Of a DNA stretch of 26,864 nucleotides, positions 15,397 through 22,543 are shown in pieces. The position numbers and the translations under genes are program-made. The notes below the pieces were generated by a model that saw only the letters and a list, made by a program, of their open reading frames with translations, was not told where the DNA came from and did not search any database. Location of the stretch: positions 1-26,864 of the forward strand of contig CAZMVU010000045.1 of the NCBI GenBank assembly GCA_964569295.1, given 5' to 3'. The number at the start of each line of letters is the position of its first letter. The stretch's first letter is position 1. The DNA comes from CAZMVU01 sp964569295 (GTDB lineage: Bacteria > Hydrogenedentota > Hydrogenedentia > Hydrogenedentales > JAGMZX01).

Positions 15397-16839
15397 ATGA
15401 AGAAGAATTGTTTGTTTGTCGTATTCCTCCTCGTCGCCCTGCCCCGTGCCGCGCAGGAACCCGCACTCCCCACGGGCCTCGGCGGCGAGGATGCACAACA
15501 AACCACATCCGAAGAGCCCGCACTACCCAGCGGCCTCGGCGGCGAAGCGCAGCCATCTCCGGAGGAACCGGGCCTCCCGGAAGGGCTCGGCGGTGACGAA
15601 GAAGCAACAGACACCGCGGCGGAGGATGAAGACCAGTCTTGGCGCGAAAAACTCCCCTTCCCCTTAAGCGGCTTCTTCGAGACCCGGGGCGCACTTCGGC
15701 TCCAGGATGATCCGGCACAGTCAAAATCGGCCGTGCTGGGTGAATCCCGCGTACAGCTCGAGTCAGAGCATTACCTGGGCGATGCCTTCGTCTTCGATTG
15801 GCGGGCTGACTTCTTCCTCGACGCCGTGCGCGAGCAAGGCGATTTCGACATGCGCAAGGCGCGCCTCCAAGTTTCTCCGCTCGAATCACTCGACATTTCC
15901 ATCGGCCGTCAGATTCTTACCTGGGGCACCGGCGATCTGCTCTTCCTCAATGACCTCTTCCCGAAAGACTGGCGGTCTTTCCTCAGTGGCCGCGAGGTGG
16001 AATACCTCAAGGCGCCTTCGGATGCGTTGAAGCTGGGGTGGTACAACGACCTCATCAACCTCGAACTCGTTTATACGCCCCAATTCGATCACGACCGCCT
16101 CATTACCGGCGAGCGCATCTCCTGGTACGACCCGATGACCGCCCGTTTTCGCGGTGCGGACGACGACCTGGATTACAACGCCCCATCAGACTGGTTCAGC
16201 CACGACGAGTGGGCCCTGCGCGCCTACCGCCACGCCGGCGATTGGGAACTCGCCGCGTATGGCTATACAGGCTACTGGAAGAGCCCCGGCGGCCAGACGC
16301 TCATGCCCCCATTCCAAGCCATTTTCCCCCGGCTCGACGCCTACGGCGCCAGCGCGCGCGGCACTCTCGGGCCCGGCATCTTCAACGCAGAGGTCTCCTA
16401 CTACCATTCACGCGACGACACATCGGGGGATGACCCGGGCATCAACAACAGCGAGTTCCGCGCCCTCGTGGGCTATGAACAGGAACTCGCCAAGGACTTC
16501 ACCGGCGCCACACAACTCTACCTCGAGCACATGATGGACCACGGCGCCTACACCAGCTCGCTCCCCCCCGGCCTCCCCGCGCGTGAGCAGAACCGTCTCG
16601 TCTGGACATTGCGCCTCACCAAGCTACTGCTCCAGCAGAACCTCACCCTCTCCTGGTTCAGTTTCTACAGCCCCACCGACCAAGACGCCTTCCTGCGCCC
16701 GGCGGCCACCTACAAGATCACCGATCATTGGACAGTCGAGGGGGGCATGAACATCTTCCTCGGCAAAGAGGACCACACGTTCTTCGGCCAGTTCGAGAAC
16801 AACACCGCCGCCTACTTCGGCGCACGCTATTCGTTCTGA
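15397..16839 (+). CDS. Outer-membrane beta-barrel protein, DUF1302/alginate-export-like
   Basis: The protein has 480 aa from ATG 15397 (GGAG at 15384-15387; an earlier ATG at 15373 would spoil the signal peptide). The signal peptide is about residues 1-20. Residues 21-66 hold three copies of a PALPxGLGG-like motif (21-30, 40-49, 58-66) followed by an acidic stretch, probably a periplasmic or tethering segment. From about residue 90 alternating amphipathic strands run to a C-terminal aromatic (GARYSF), typical of barrels inserted by BAM. SIGRQILTWGTGDLLFLND resembles the RGRQ..sWG region of DUF1302-type porins that accompany RND and LolA-like partners. It probably forms the outer-membrane exit or entry of the transport set. 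It ends 27 nt from the convergent trpA stop with no clear terminator. Confidence 0.78.
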   Translation: MKKNCLFVVFLLVALPRAAQEPALPTGLGGEDAQQTTSEEPALPSGLGGEAQPSPEEPGLPEGLGGDEEATDTAAEDEDQSWREKLPFPLSGFFETRGALRLQDDPAQSKSAVLGESRVQLESEHYLGDAFVFDWRADFFLDAVREQGDFDMRKARLQVSPLESLDISIGRQILTWGTGDLLFLNDLFPKDWRSFLSGREVEYLKAPSDALKLGWYNDLINLELVYTPQFDHDRLITGERISWYDPMTARFRGADDDLDYNAPSDWFSHDEWALRAYRHAGDWELAAYGYTGYWKSPGGQTLMPPFQAIFPRLDAYGASARGTLGPGIFNAEVSYYHSRDDTSGDDPGINNSEFRALVGYEQELAKDFTGATQLYLEHMMDHGAYTSSLPPGLPAREQNRLVWTLRLTKLLLQQNLTLSWFSFYSPTDQDAFLRPAATYKITDHWTVEGGMNIFLGKEDHTFFGQFENNTAAYFGARYSF

Positions 16840-16866
16840 GCCAAGCAGTACGCAAACGGCGCACGG

Positions 16867-17670
16867 TCACAAGGAAGATTTCGCGGCTTGGACAAGCTGC
16901 CGAACGAACTCTCCCACCTGCGCAGCCGTTCCGGGCGTATCACCCAACTGGGCAATGTGCCGCACGAGGGCGCTGCCCACCACGACGCCCTCGGCCATGC
17001 CGGCCACCTTGGCCGCCTGCTCGGGCGTCGAGATGCCAAATCCCACGGCGACCGGCTTGTCCGTGTGGCGCTTTATACCCGCAAGAGCCTCGGCGAGATC
17101 GGCGCTGAGCTCCTGCTGCTCGCCCGTGACGCCCAGGCGGCTCACGTAGTAGATGAAGCCGGTGCACTTCTCGGCGATGCGCGCGAGGCGCGCCTCGGAC
17201 GTCGTCGGCGCTACGAGAAACACGGTGCACAGGCCGTGGGCGTCCAGCGCCTGCTTGTACTTGTCGGCCTCCTCGGGCGGCAGATCGACGCATAGCAGGC
17301 CGTCGGCTCCCGCATCGGCCGCATCACGCGCAAATACTTCGGCGCCATAGGCCATGATGGGGTTGAAGTAGCTGAAGAGCAATATGGGCACCTCACTCTT
17401 CTGCCGGATGTGCCGGATACTTGCCAGAATGCCATCGAGGGACACGCGCCCCGCCAGCGCACGCTGGGCCGCCTCCTGTATGACCGGGCCATCACCCACG
17501 GGATCGGAGAAGGGTACCCCGAGTTCGATCACATCACACCCCGCCTCGGCCAGCGCCAGCACGATCGCTTCGCTCTGTGCGAGGCTCGGATCCCCCGCGG
17601 TGATGTAAGGAATGAAAGCGGTCTCGCCACGCTCCCGCAATTCCTGAAAGCGCGCCTCGATACGGTTCAC
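16867..17670 (-). CDS. trpA: Tryptophan synthase alpha chain
   Basis: This 267-aa protein starts at GTG 17670-17668, chosen because a strong AGGAGGAGT (17686-17678) lies 7 nt upstream; the longer frame to 17721 is not supported. TrpA cleaves indole-3-glycerol phosphate and passes indole to TrpB. The catalytic Glu49 (DVIELGVPFSD) and Asp60 (SDPVGDGP) fall at the same numbers as in the enteric enzyme. GFGISTPEQAAKVAGMAEGVVVGSALV forms the phosphate-binding end of the barrel. It is the last gene of the trp operon, 104 nt after trpB. Confidence 0.97.
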   Translation of the reverse strand: MNRIEARFQELRERGETAFIPYITAGDPSLAQSEAIVLALAEAGCDVIELGVPFSDPVGDGPVIQEAAQRALAGRVSLDGILASIRHIRQKSEVPILLFSYFNPIMAYGAEVFARDAADAGADGLLCVDLPPEEADKYKQALDAHGLCTVFLVAPTTSEARLARIAEKCTGFIYYVSRLGVTGEQQELSADLAEALAGIKRHTDKPVAVGFGISTPEQAAKVAGMAEGVVVGSALVRHIAQLGDTPGTAAQVGEFVRQLVQAAKSSL

Positions 17671-17774
17671 GGTGCTTACTCCTCCTGCTAAGAAATCGAT
17701 TTGAGCTCCGCCCGAAGGCACATTGCGTAACCGGTCCGCTTGCCTTCATGGAGCGCCACCCCAGCCAACGGGTG

Positions 17775-19001
17775 CTACCCGCCCGGGTGAATGAATTTCA
17801 TGGCCTGCTGCACATCCTTGTCGCCGCGTCCGGACATATTGAGCAGAAGTGTCTGGTCGCCACGCATAGTGGGTGCGCGCTTGACAGCCTCGGCCACGGC
17901 ATGCGCCGACTCGAGCGCCGGCATGATGCCTTCGAGACTGCTGCACAATTGGAAGGCATCGAGCGCTTCCTGGTCCGAGGCGTGCGTATACTGTACGCGC
18001 CCGATGTCGTGCAGGTAGGCATGCTCGGGACCCACGGACGCATAGTCGAGTCCCGCGGAGACGCTGTGGGTGCCGCCGATCTGACCGTGCTCATCCTGCA
18101 ACACATAGCTCAGGGCGCCCTGCAGCATACCATGTGTACCACCAGCGAACCGCGCCGCGTGCATGCCAGGGGCTATTCTTGTGCCGCCCGCTTCAACGCC
18201 CACCATCGCCACGCCCTCATCACCCACGAATTCGAAGAACAGGCCCAGTGCGTTGCTGCCGCCGCCGACGCAGGCCACGAGCACATCCGGCAGGCGGTCT
18301 TCCGCTTCGAGAATCTGCGCGCGCGCCTCGCGGCCGATGATGCTCTGAAAATCGCGGCAGATCATGGGGAACGGGTGCGGCCCATGCACCGTGCCCAGCA
18401 CGTAGTGCGTGTCACGCACCGAAGTCACCCAGTCGCGCATGGCATCGTTGATGGCGTCCTTAAGCGTTTTGCTGCCCGAGTCAACCGCAATGACCTTGGC
18501 CCCGAGCAGCCGCATGCGAAACACATTGAGCTTCTGCCGCTCCATATCCTCGGTGCCCATATAGACCTCGCAGTCGAGACCGAGCTGTGCCGCCGCCGTG
18601 GCCGTGGCCACGCCGTGCTGCCCGGCGCCGGTCTCCGCGATGACCCGCCGCTTGCCCATGCGCTTGGCAAGCAGGCATTGCCCCAGGGCATTGTTGATCT
18701 TGTGGGCGCCCGTGTGTGCCAGGTCCTCGCGTTTCATGTACACCTTGGCGCCGCCGAGGTGGCGGGTCAGGCGCTCGGCGAAATACAGCGGCGTGGGCCG
18801 GCCAACGTAGGTACGGTTGTACAGATCGAGGGTAGTTTTGAACTCGGGATCATCCTTCGCCTCGGTATAGGCGCGCCCGAGTTCATCCAGGGCGTACATG
18901 AGCGTCTCCGGCACGTATCGCCCGCCAAACTCGCCATAGCGGCCCTTGGCATCAGGCCAGGGATGCTTTTGCCGCGTGGATGAAGGCGTGTAATCTGTCA
19001 T
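17775..19001 (-). CDS. trpB: Tryptophan synthase beta chain
   Basis: This 408-aa protein from ATG 19001-18999 joins indole and serine with PLP to make tryptophan. The N-terminus has the TrpB signature GRYGEFGGRYVPETLM. The PLP lysine is Lys101 in HTGAHKINNALGQ; AETGAGQHGVATA carries the catalytic Glu, and CVGGGSNALGLF binds the cofactor phosphate. It is the classical TrpB1 type that pairs with TrpA. The start lies inside the end of trpF (50-nt overlap), so translational coupling is likely. A longer frame upstream is only the overlapping trpF read out of phase. Confidence 0.97.
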   Translation of the reverse strand: MTDYTPSSTRQKHPWPDAKGRYGEFGGRYVPETLMYALDELGRAYTEAKDDPEFKTTLDLYNRTYVGRPTPLYFAERLTRHLGGAKVYMKREDLAHTGAHKINNALGQCLLAKRMGKRRVIAETGAGQHGVATATAAAQLGLDCEVYMGTEDMERQKLNVFRMRLLGAKVIAVDSGSKTLKDAINDAMRDWVTSVRDTHYVLGTVHGPHPFPMICRDFQSIIGREARAQILEAEDRLPDVLVACVGGGSNALGLFFEFVGDEGVAMVGVEAGGTRIAPGMHAARFAGGTHGMLQGALSYVLQDEHGQIGGTHSVSAGLDYASVGPEHAYLHDIGRVQYTHASDQEALDAFQLCSSLEGIMPALESAHAVAEAVKRAPTMRGDQTLLLNMSGRGDKDVQQAMKFIHPGG

Positions 19002-19575
19002 GGTCTTTCTTTCCCGGTTCCGCTTCGACCCCCCCCGAGGTGTCGACGCCATAGGGCATAACAGTCCGCACGGCATCCCGAACATTATCCGGCGTGAGGC
19101 CGCCCGCGAGCACCACCGGTTTCTCGGCATGGGCCACGATTGTCCGGGCAGTCGCCCAATCGGCCGTCTTGCCCGTACCCCCGCGAGCGTCCGGGTCGTA
19201 AGCGTCGAGCAGGAATGCACGCGCCGGGTAATCAGCCAGTTGTTGGACATTGAATCCACCGCCAAGCCGAAAGGCCTTGATAGCCATGTGGCGCAACGGC
19301 CCGATGTCCTCCGGCGATTCCTCGCCGTGAAACTGAATGCAGTCGACAAAACTGAGGTAATGAATCACGTCCGTAAACTGCGCATTCACGACCACCCCCA
19401 CCGTGGTCACGAAAGGTGGTATCCGCTCGATGATGTGTTGGCAGTTTTCCGGTGTAATGAAACGGTTGCGTTTCTTGGCTTCCTCGGCAAAAACGAACCC
19501 GAGGGCGTCGGCGCCGGCCTCGACCGCGGCCAAGGCATCCTCGACATTCGTAATGCCGCAGATTTTCACCTTCAT
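18952..19575 (-). CDS. trpF: Phosphoribosylanthranilate isomerase
   Basis: This 207-aa protein performs the Amadori rearrangement in tryptophan synthesis. The general base is Cys6 in KICGIT and the general acid Asp124 in FLLDAYDPDARGGTGK. VVLAGGLTPDNV and the GVDTSGGVE phosphate site complete the family pattern. It is a separate protein, not fused to TrpC as in some proteobacteria. It starts 3 nt after the trpC stop and overlaps trpB by 50 nt. The overlapping tail (FIHAAKASLA) is encoded within the start of trpB. Confidence 0.96.
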   Translation of the reverse strand: MKVKICGITNVEDALAAVEAGADALGFVFAEEAKKRNRFITPENCQHIIERIPPFVTTVGVVVNAQFTDVIHYLSFVDCIQFHGEESPEDIGPLRHMAIKAFRLGGGFNVQQLADYPARAFLLDAYDPDARGGTGKTADWATARTIVAHAEKPVVLAGGLTPDNVRDAVRTVMPYGVDTSGGVEAEPGKKDHDRLHAFIHAAKASLA

Positions 19576-19578
19576 CGA

Positions 19579-20361
19579 TCAACCTTCATCGCGGCCCAGC
19601 AATTCCCCGATCTTGGCCTCGATATCGTTGCTCGTCATAAGCGACTCGCCCACCAGGATACCGTCCACGCCCCCATCCTCGAGCGACTTCACCTGGCTGC
19701 GGCTTTGGATGCCGCTCTCGCTCACGAGCACATGCCCCCCCGGCACACGCCGCTTGAGTTCCAACGAGGTGTTCAGGTCCACCTCCAGCGTATCCAAGTC
19801 ACGGTTGTTGATCCCGATGATATGCGCACGTGCGCTTACCGCGCGCGCGATCTCGGCCTCATTGTGCGCCTCAACCAGGGCGTGCATCCCCAAGCTCTGC
19901 GAACGCTTCAAGTAGTCCGCAAGCTGCTGGTCCGTGAGACAGCGCACAATAAGGAGAATGGCATCGGCCAGGGCGGCGCGGGCTTCGTAGATCTGATACT
20001 CATCTATAATGAATTCCTTGCGCAGCACCGGCACTGCCACATTCTGCCGCACCGTGGTAAGATCGGCCAGACTGCCCTGAAAAAACTTGGCATCCGTGAG
20101 CACGGAGATGGCGCGCGCACCACACTGCTCATAGAGGGCCGCCAGTTCAACCGCGTCAACATCGGGCAAAATCGCCCCACGCGAGGGCGAGGCGCGCTTT
20201 ACCTCGGCAATCAGGCTGATGCCCTTGAGCCGCAGCGCGGTGCGCAGGTCGCGGGCGGCCGGGGCCGCTTTTGCCTGCTCACGAACCTCAGCCAGAGGCC
20301 GCGCCCGCCTGGCCGCCGCCACTTCTTCGCATTTGTGCGCGATAATATCATCGAGAATCAT
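19579..20361 (-). CDS. trpC: Indole-3-glycerol phosphate synthase
   Basis: This 260-aa TIM-barrel protein closes the indole ring in tryptophan synthesis. Active-site features: Glu53 and Lys55 in SLIAEVKRASPSRG, the catalytic Lys in VLRKEFIIDEYQI (about 114), the catalytic Glu in ALVEAHNEAE, INNRDLDT, VSESGI and the phosphate-binding GILVGESLM. It overlaps trpD by 14 nt and is followed 3 nt later by trpF, in line with one tightly coupled mRNA. Confidence 0.96.
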   Translation of the reverse strand: MILDDIIAHKCEEVAAARRARPLAEVREQAKAAPAARDLRTALRLKGISLIAEVKRASPSRGAILPDVDAVELAALYEQCGARAISVLTDAKFFQGSLADLTTVRQNVAVPVLRKEFIIDEYQIYEARAALADAILLIVRCLTDQQLADYLKRSQSLGMHALVEAHNEAEIARAVSARAHIIGINNRDLDTLEVDLNTSLELKRRVPGGHVLVSESGIQSRSQVKSLEDGGVDGILVGESLMTSNDIEAKIGELLGRDEG

Positions 20362-21367
20362 GGGATAACTTCACCAGCTGTTCAAGCTTGTCCAATGCGG
20401 CGCCGGAATCGATGGCCTGCCGGGCACACTCGATACCGCCGCGCAAATCTTCGGCCTTCTCGCCAGCCACAATGGCGGGGGCCGCGTTCAGCAACACGAT
20501 ATCGCGGCGCGGCCCCGGCTTGCCTTCGAGCACGTCGCGCAGAATTTCCGCATTCATGGCCGCATCACCGCCGCGAAATACCTCGCTGGACGCTGTATCA
20601 AGGCCAAATTCCGCCGGCGTAAGCCTATACTCTTTTACCGCTCCCCCACGCGCTTCCGCCACGCGGGTCGGGCCGGTAAGACTCATCTCGTCGAGGCCGT
20701 CGTCGCCATGCACCACAAACACATGCCGCGCCCCAAGCCGCAACAACACCTCGGCAATCGGCCTCACGAGACTGCCGCTGTAAACCCCCATGACCTGCCG
20801 GTCGGCGCCGGCCGGATTCGTGAGCGGGCCCAGCACATTGAACACGGTGCGTACGCCCACTTCCGCGCGCACCGGCGCAACATGCCGCATGGCATTGTGC
20901 AGAGAACGCGCGAATAGAAACCCGACGCCCGCCTCGTCGATACACCGGCCCACATGCCCCGGACCACAGTCAATACTCACGCCGAGCGCCTCGAGCACAT
21001 CGGCACTGCCACACCTGCTCGTGGCCGAACGGTTGCCGTGCTTCGCCACGGCAATGCCCGCCCCCGCCACGACAAAGGCGGCAGCCGTCGAGATATTGAA
21101 CGTGCCCGAATGGTCACCCCCCGTTCCGCACGTATCCACTAATGGACTGCGCTTTGTGGGCACCTTCGTCGCAAAGTGGCGCATGGTCTCGGCGAAACCT
21201 GCGATCTCGTCGACCGATTCCCCGCGTACATGCAGTGCTATCAGGAACGCGGCGGCCTGCGCGGGCGAGGCCTCACCGGCCATGAGCACCTGCATGGCAT
21301 GGGCCGCCGCCGCACGGGTGAGATGCTCGCCGGCGCATACAGCGGCGATCGCTTCGGTGATAGCCAT
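20348..21367 (-). CDS. trpD: Anthranilate phosphoribosyltransferase
   Basis: The protein has 339 aa from ATG 21367-21365, where the family normally begins (MAITEAIAAVCAGEHLT); a GTG-started frame to 21439 adds 24 atypical residues. It couples anthranilate to PRPP. Motifs: the PRPP loop DTCGTGGD (78-85), FNISTAAAF, KHGNRS (109-114), GPLTNPAG and the metal-binding DEMS. It opens a trpD-C-F-B-A operon. The genes for the preceding step (trpE and trpG, anthranilate synthase) are absent from the window and must lie elsewhere, or the cell uses external anthranilate. Confidence 0.96.
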   Translation of the reverse strand: MAITEAIAAVCAGEHLTRAAAAHAMQVLMAGEASPAQAAAFLIALHVRGESVDEIAGFAETMRHFATKVPTKRSPLVDTCGTGGDHSGTFNISTAAAFVVAGAGIAVAKHGNRSATSRCGSADVLEALGVSIDCGPGHVGRCIDEAGVGFLFARSLHNAMRHVAPVRAEVGVRTVFNVLGPLTNPAGADRQVMGVYSGSLVRPIAEVLLRLGARHVFVVHGDDGLDEMSLTGPTRVAEARGGAVKEYRLTPAEFGLDTASSEVFRGGDAAMNAEILRDVLEGKPGPRRDIVLLNAAPAIVAGEKAEDLRGGIECARQAIDSGAALDKLEQLVKLSHDSR

Positions 21368-21444
21368 GACTGGTGTTCGCCTCTGGTGTGTGCGGCGGAT
21401 AAGCGCCGCGGCCGCTGGAATGGGCGGGATCCTCCACAAACCCC

Positions 21445-21463
21445 AAAAACCGGCTCCAGCCGG
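21445..21463 (-). promoter_or_regulatory. Short hairpin plus T tract in the trp leader (possible attenuator)
   Basis: On the minus strand CCGGC-TGGA-GCCGG (21463-21450) is followed by TTTTT (21449-21445), about 20-30 nt after the proposed trp start site. The stem is only 5-6 bp. TGG triplets occur just after it, but I find no convincing Trp-rich leader peptide or competing antiterminator stem. It could reduce readthrough or be chance. Confidence 0.25.
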
Positions 21464-21485
21464 GCTGGTCGCGCTTCGAACCCGA

Positions 21486-21515
21486 AGTCTAGCAAGGGCG
21501 CTCGCGGGAGATCAA
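21486..21515 (-). promoter_or_regulatory. Probable promoter of the trp operon
   Basis: On the minus strand: TTGATC (21515-21510), 18-bp spacer, TAGACT (21491-21486). The inferred start near 21479 gives a leader of about 112 nt before trpD. No other gene could use it in this orientation. Confidence 0.45.
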
Positions 21516-21546
21516 GACCCCTGTCCCCGTGTGCCCGGCGTCACAC

Positions 21547-21576
21547 TTGATCATGCCCGCCCGTTCCCGGTAGAAT
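21547..21576 (+). promoter_or_regulatory. Promoter of the tRNA-Pro gene
   Basis: TTGATC (21547-21552), 18-bp spacer, TAGAAT (21571-21576). The inferred start near 21583 is a few bases before the mature tRNA 5' end, as is usual for single tRNA genes. Confidence 0.55.
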
Positions 21577-21590
21577 ATGAACCTACACGT

Positions 21591-21668
21591 CGGGGTGTAG
21601 CGCAGCCCGGTTAGCGCGCTTCGTTCGGGACGAAGAGGCCGGAGGTTCAAATCCTCTCACCCCGACCA
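21591..21668 (+). tRNA. tRNA-Pro (anticodon CGG)
   Basis: 78 nt including an encoded CCA. The acceptor stem CGGGGTG pairs with CACCCCG, and the discriminator is A. The anticodon stem CTTCG/CGAAG encloses the loop TTCGGGA, giving anticodon CGG, which reads CCG proline codons. The T arm has GGTTCAAATCC. All arms form, so the gene looks functional. It has its own promoter and terminator. Confidence 0.96.
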
Positions 21669-21681
21669 TTTTAAGCACAAC

Positions 21682-21725
21682 AGCGACAAGGGTTTACACA
21701 AACGGCCCTTGTCGCTCTTTTTTTT
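21682..21725 (+). terminator. Rho-independent terminator after tRNA-Pro
   Basis: AGCGACAAGGG (21682-21692) pairs perfectly with 21706-21716 around a 13-nt loop and is followed by nine T (21717-21725). Confidence 0.85.
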
Positions 21726-21818
21726 GTCCCGCTCGATGGCAATGGCACACATATGGCACAAAAGACGCATGCAAAGCATGAATGCATGCTTCGCGCCGCC
21801 CCCTCCTGCCGCCGAAGT

Positions 21819-22448
21819 CTATGCATCGCGGCGTAAGTTCGTAGCCCGGAGCAGTTTCGACACGCCCTGTCCGGCTGTGCTGGCGCGTCTGGCCGAGGTA
21901 ATCTCGAGTGCACCGCGCATGTGGGTTTGCAGGTTATCAAGAACCCTGGGATGCGCGGTCCGCGCCACGGCCACCGGCTGTGCCACAGGTCCGCGCAAAC
22001 CCGTTTCCAAGCTTTCGGCCAACACAGTGGACTGCGCGGTGTCCACAGCGAATTCCTCGGCTACCCGTGCCGCCGCCTCGCACACGCAGGATTGCAAGTC
22101 CTGTAACAGGCACGCGCCATTGTTACCATCAAGGTGATTCTCTAGCCGTATGGCGCAAGGGAGCGCACTTGTTCCGCCAATCTGCCCCGTGATCGCGAAT
22201 ACCAGCATGCGAAGGGGATAGCCATGCCGTTGACGCAATTCTGGAGTGCGGTTGCTTGCCACCGCACTCCAAAGGGCGCCTACATCGTGAGTCATAGAAA
22301 CAGCCGGTGGGCCAGAACCGCTCTCAACGGTGATACCGGGGGACGATGAACGCTTCAAGCCGGAAGAAAAGCCAGCAGGCATAGGGAGGTGTTCCCCCTT
22401 CGCCACGCACGCATCGAAGATCACCCGTGTGATGTGAAGGGCCGGCAA
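21819..22448 (-). CDS. Doubtful hypothetical ORF, partly repeat-derived
   Basis: The 209-codon frame has an N-terminal third to half (through about residue 93) that is read through the repeat at 22171-22350 and contains SAVASNRTPE. The rest is Ala/Leu/Glu-rich and looks helical (CEAAARVAEEFAVDTAQ, RVLDNLQTHMRGALEI). No family is recognised and no good ribosome site precedes the ATG. If any of it is real, it is more likely the C-terminal part, starting within or after the repeat. An old gene remnant is equally possible. Confidence 0.2.
   Translation of the reverse strand: MPALHITRVIFDACVAKGEHLPMPAGFSSGLKRSSSPGITVESGSGPPAVSMTHDVGALWSAVASNRTPELRQRHGYPLRMLVFAITGQIGGTSALPCAIRLENHLDGNNGACLLQDLQSCVCEAAARVAEEFAVDTAQSTVLAESLETGLRGPVAQPVAVARTAHPRVLDNLQTHMRGALEITSARRASTAGQGVSKLLRATNLRRDA
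22171..22350 (-). repeat. Dispersed repeat element, copy A (uninterrupted, 180 bp)
   Basis: Read on the minus strand, this matches the two arms of the sequence at 26258-26632 (copy B), with many substitutions but in the same order. Its centre is a hairpin with a 10-bp stem (22243-22252 with 22261-22270, GGAGTGCGGT/ACCGCACTCC) and an 8-nt loop. It contains no transposase. Size, palindromic centre and dispersal suggest a non-autonomous REP- or MITE-like unit. Confidence 0.75.
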
Positions 22449-22543
22449 GTCTTAGCTGCATAAGAAGCACCCCGCAGGTCCCACGATCGGCGGGGCGCAG
22501 CGATAAGCTGTATGTATGACCGCTTATGATTCAGCAGGAAGCG

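Larger units (their letters stand above)
21726..22543. other. Accessory stretch downstream of tRNA-Pro
   Basis: No gene here is convincing. It holds a dispersed repeat element (22171-22350) and, on the minus strand, a 209-codon open frame (22448-21819) whose first half is translated repeat. A GC-rich hairpin near 22474-22497 (CCCCGC/GCGGGG) follows the HtrA-like gene on the minus strand but lacks a T tract. No integrase and no second copy of the tRNA 3' end is visible, so an integrated element is not demonstrated. Confidence 0.5.

Noticed and set aside
19000..20622. 540-codon plus-strand open frame opposite trpF, trpC and trpD
   Set aside because: It is antisense to three trp genes with intact active sites and is a GC-driven shadow.
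21733..21765. TGGCACA-like motifs after the tRNA terminator as another sigma-54 promoter
   Set aside because: The -12 TTGC element is missing at the required spacing and no gene follows.
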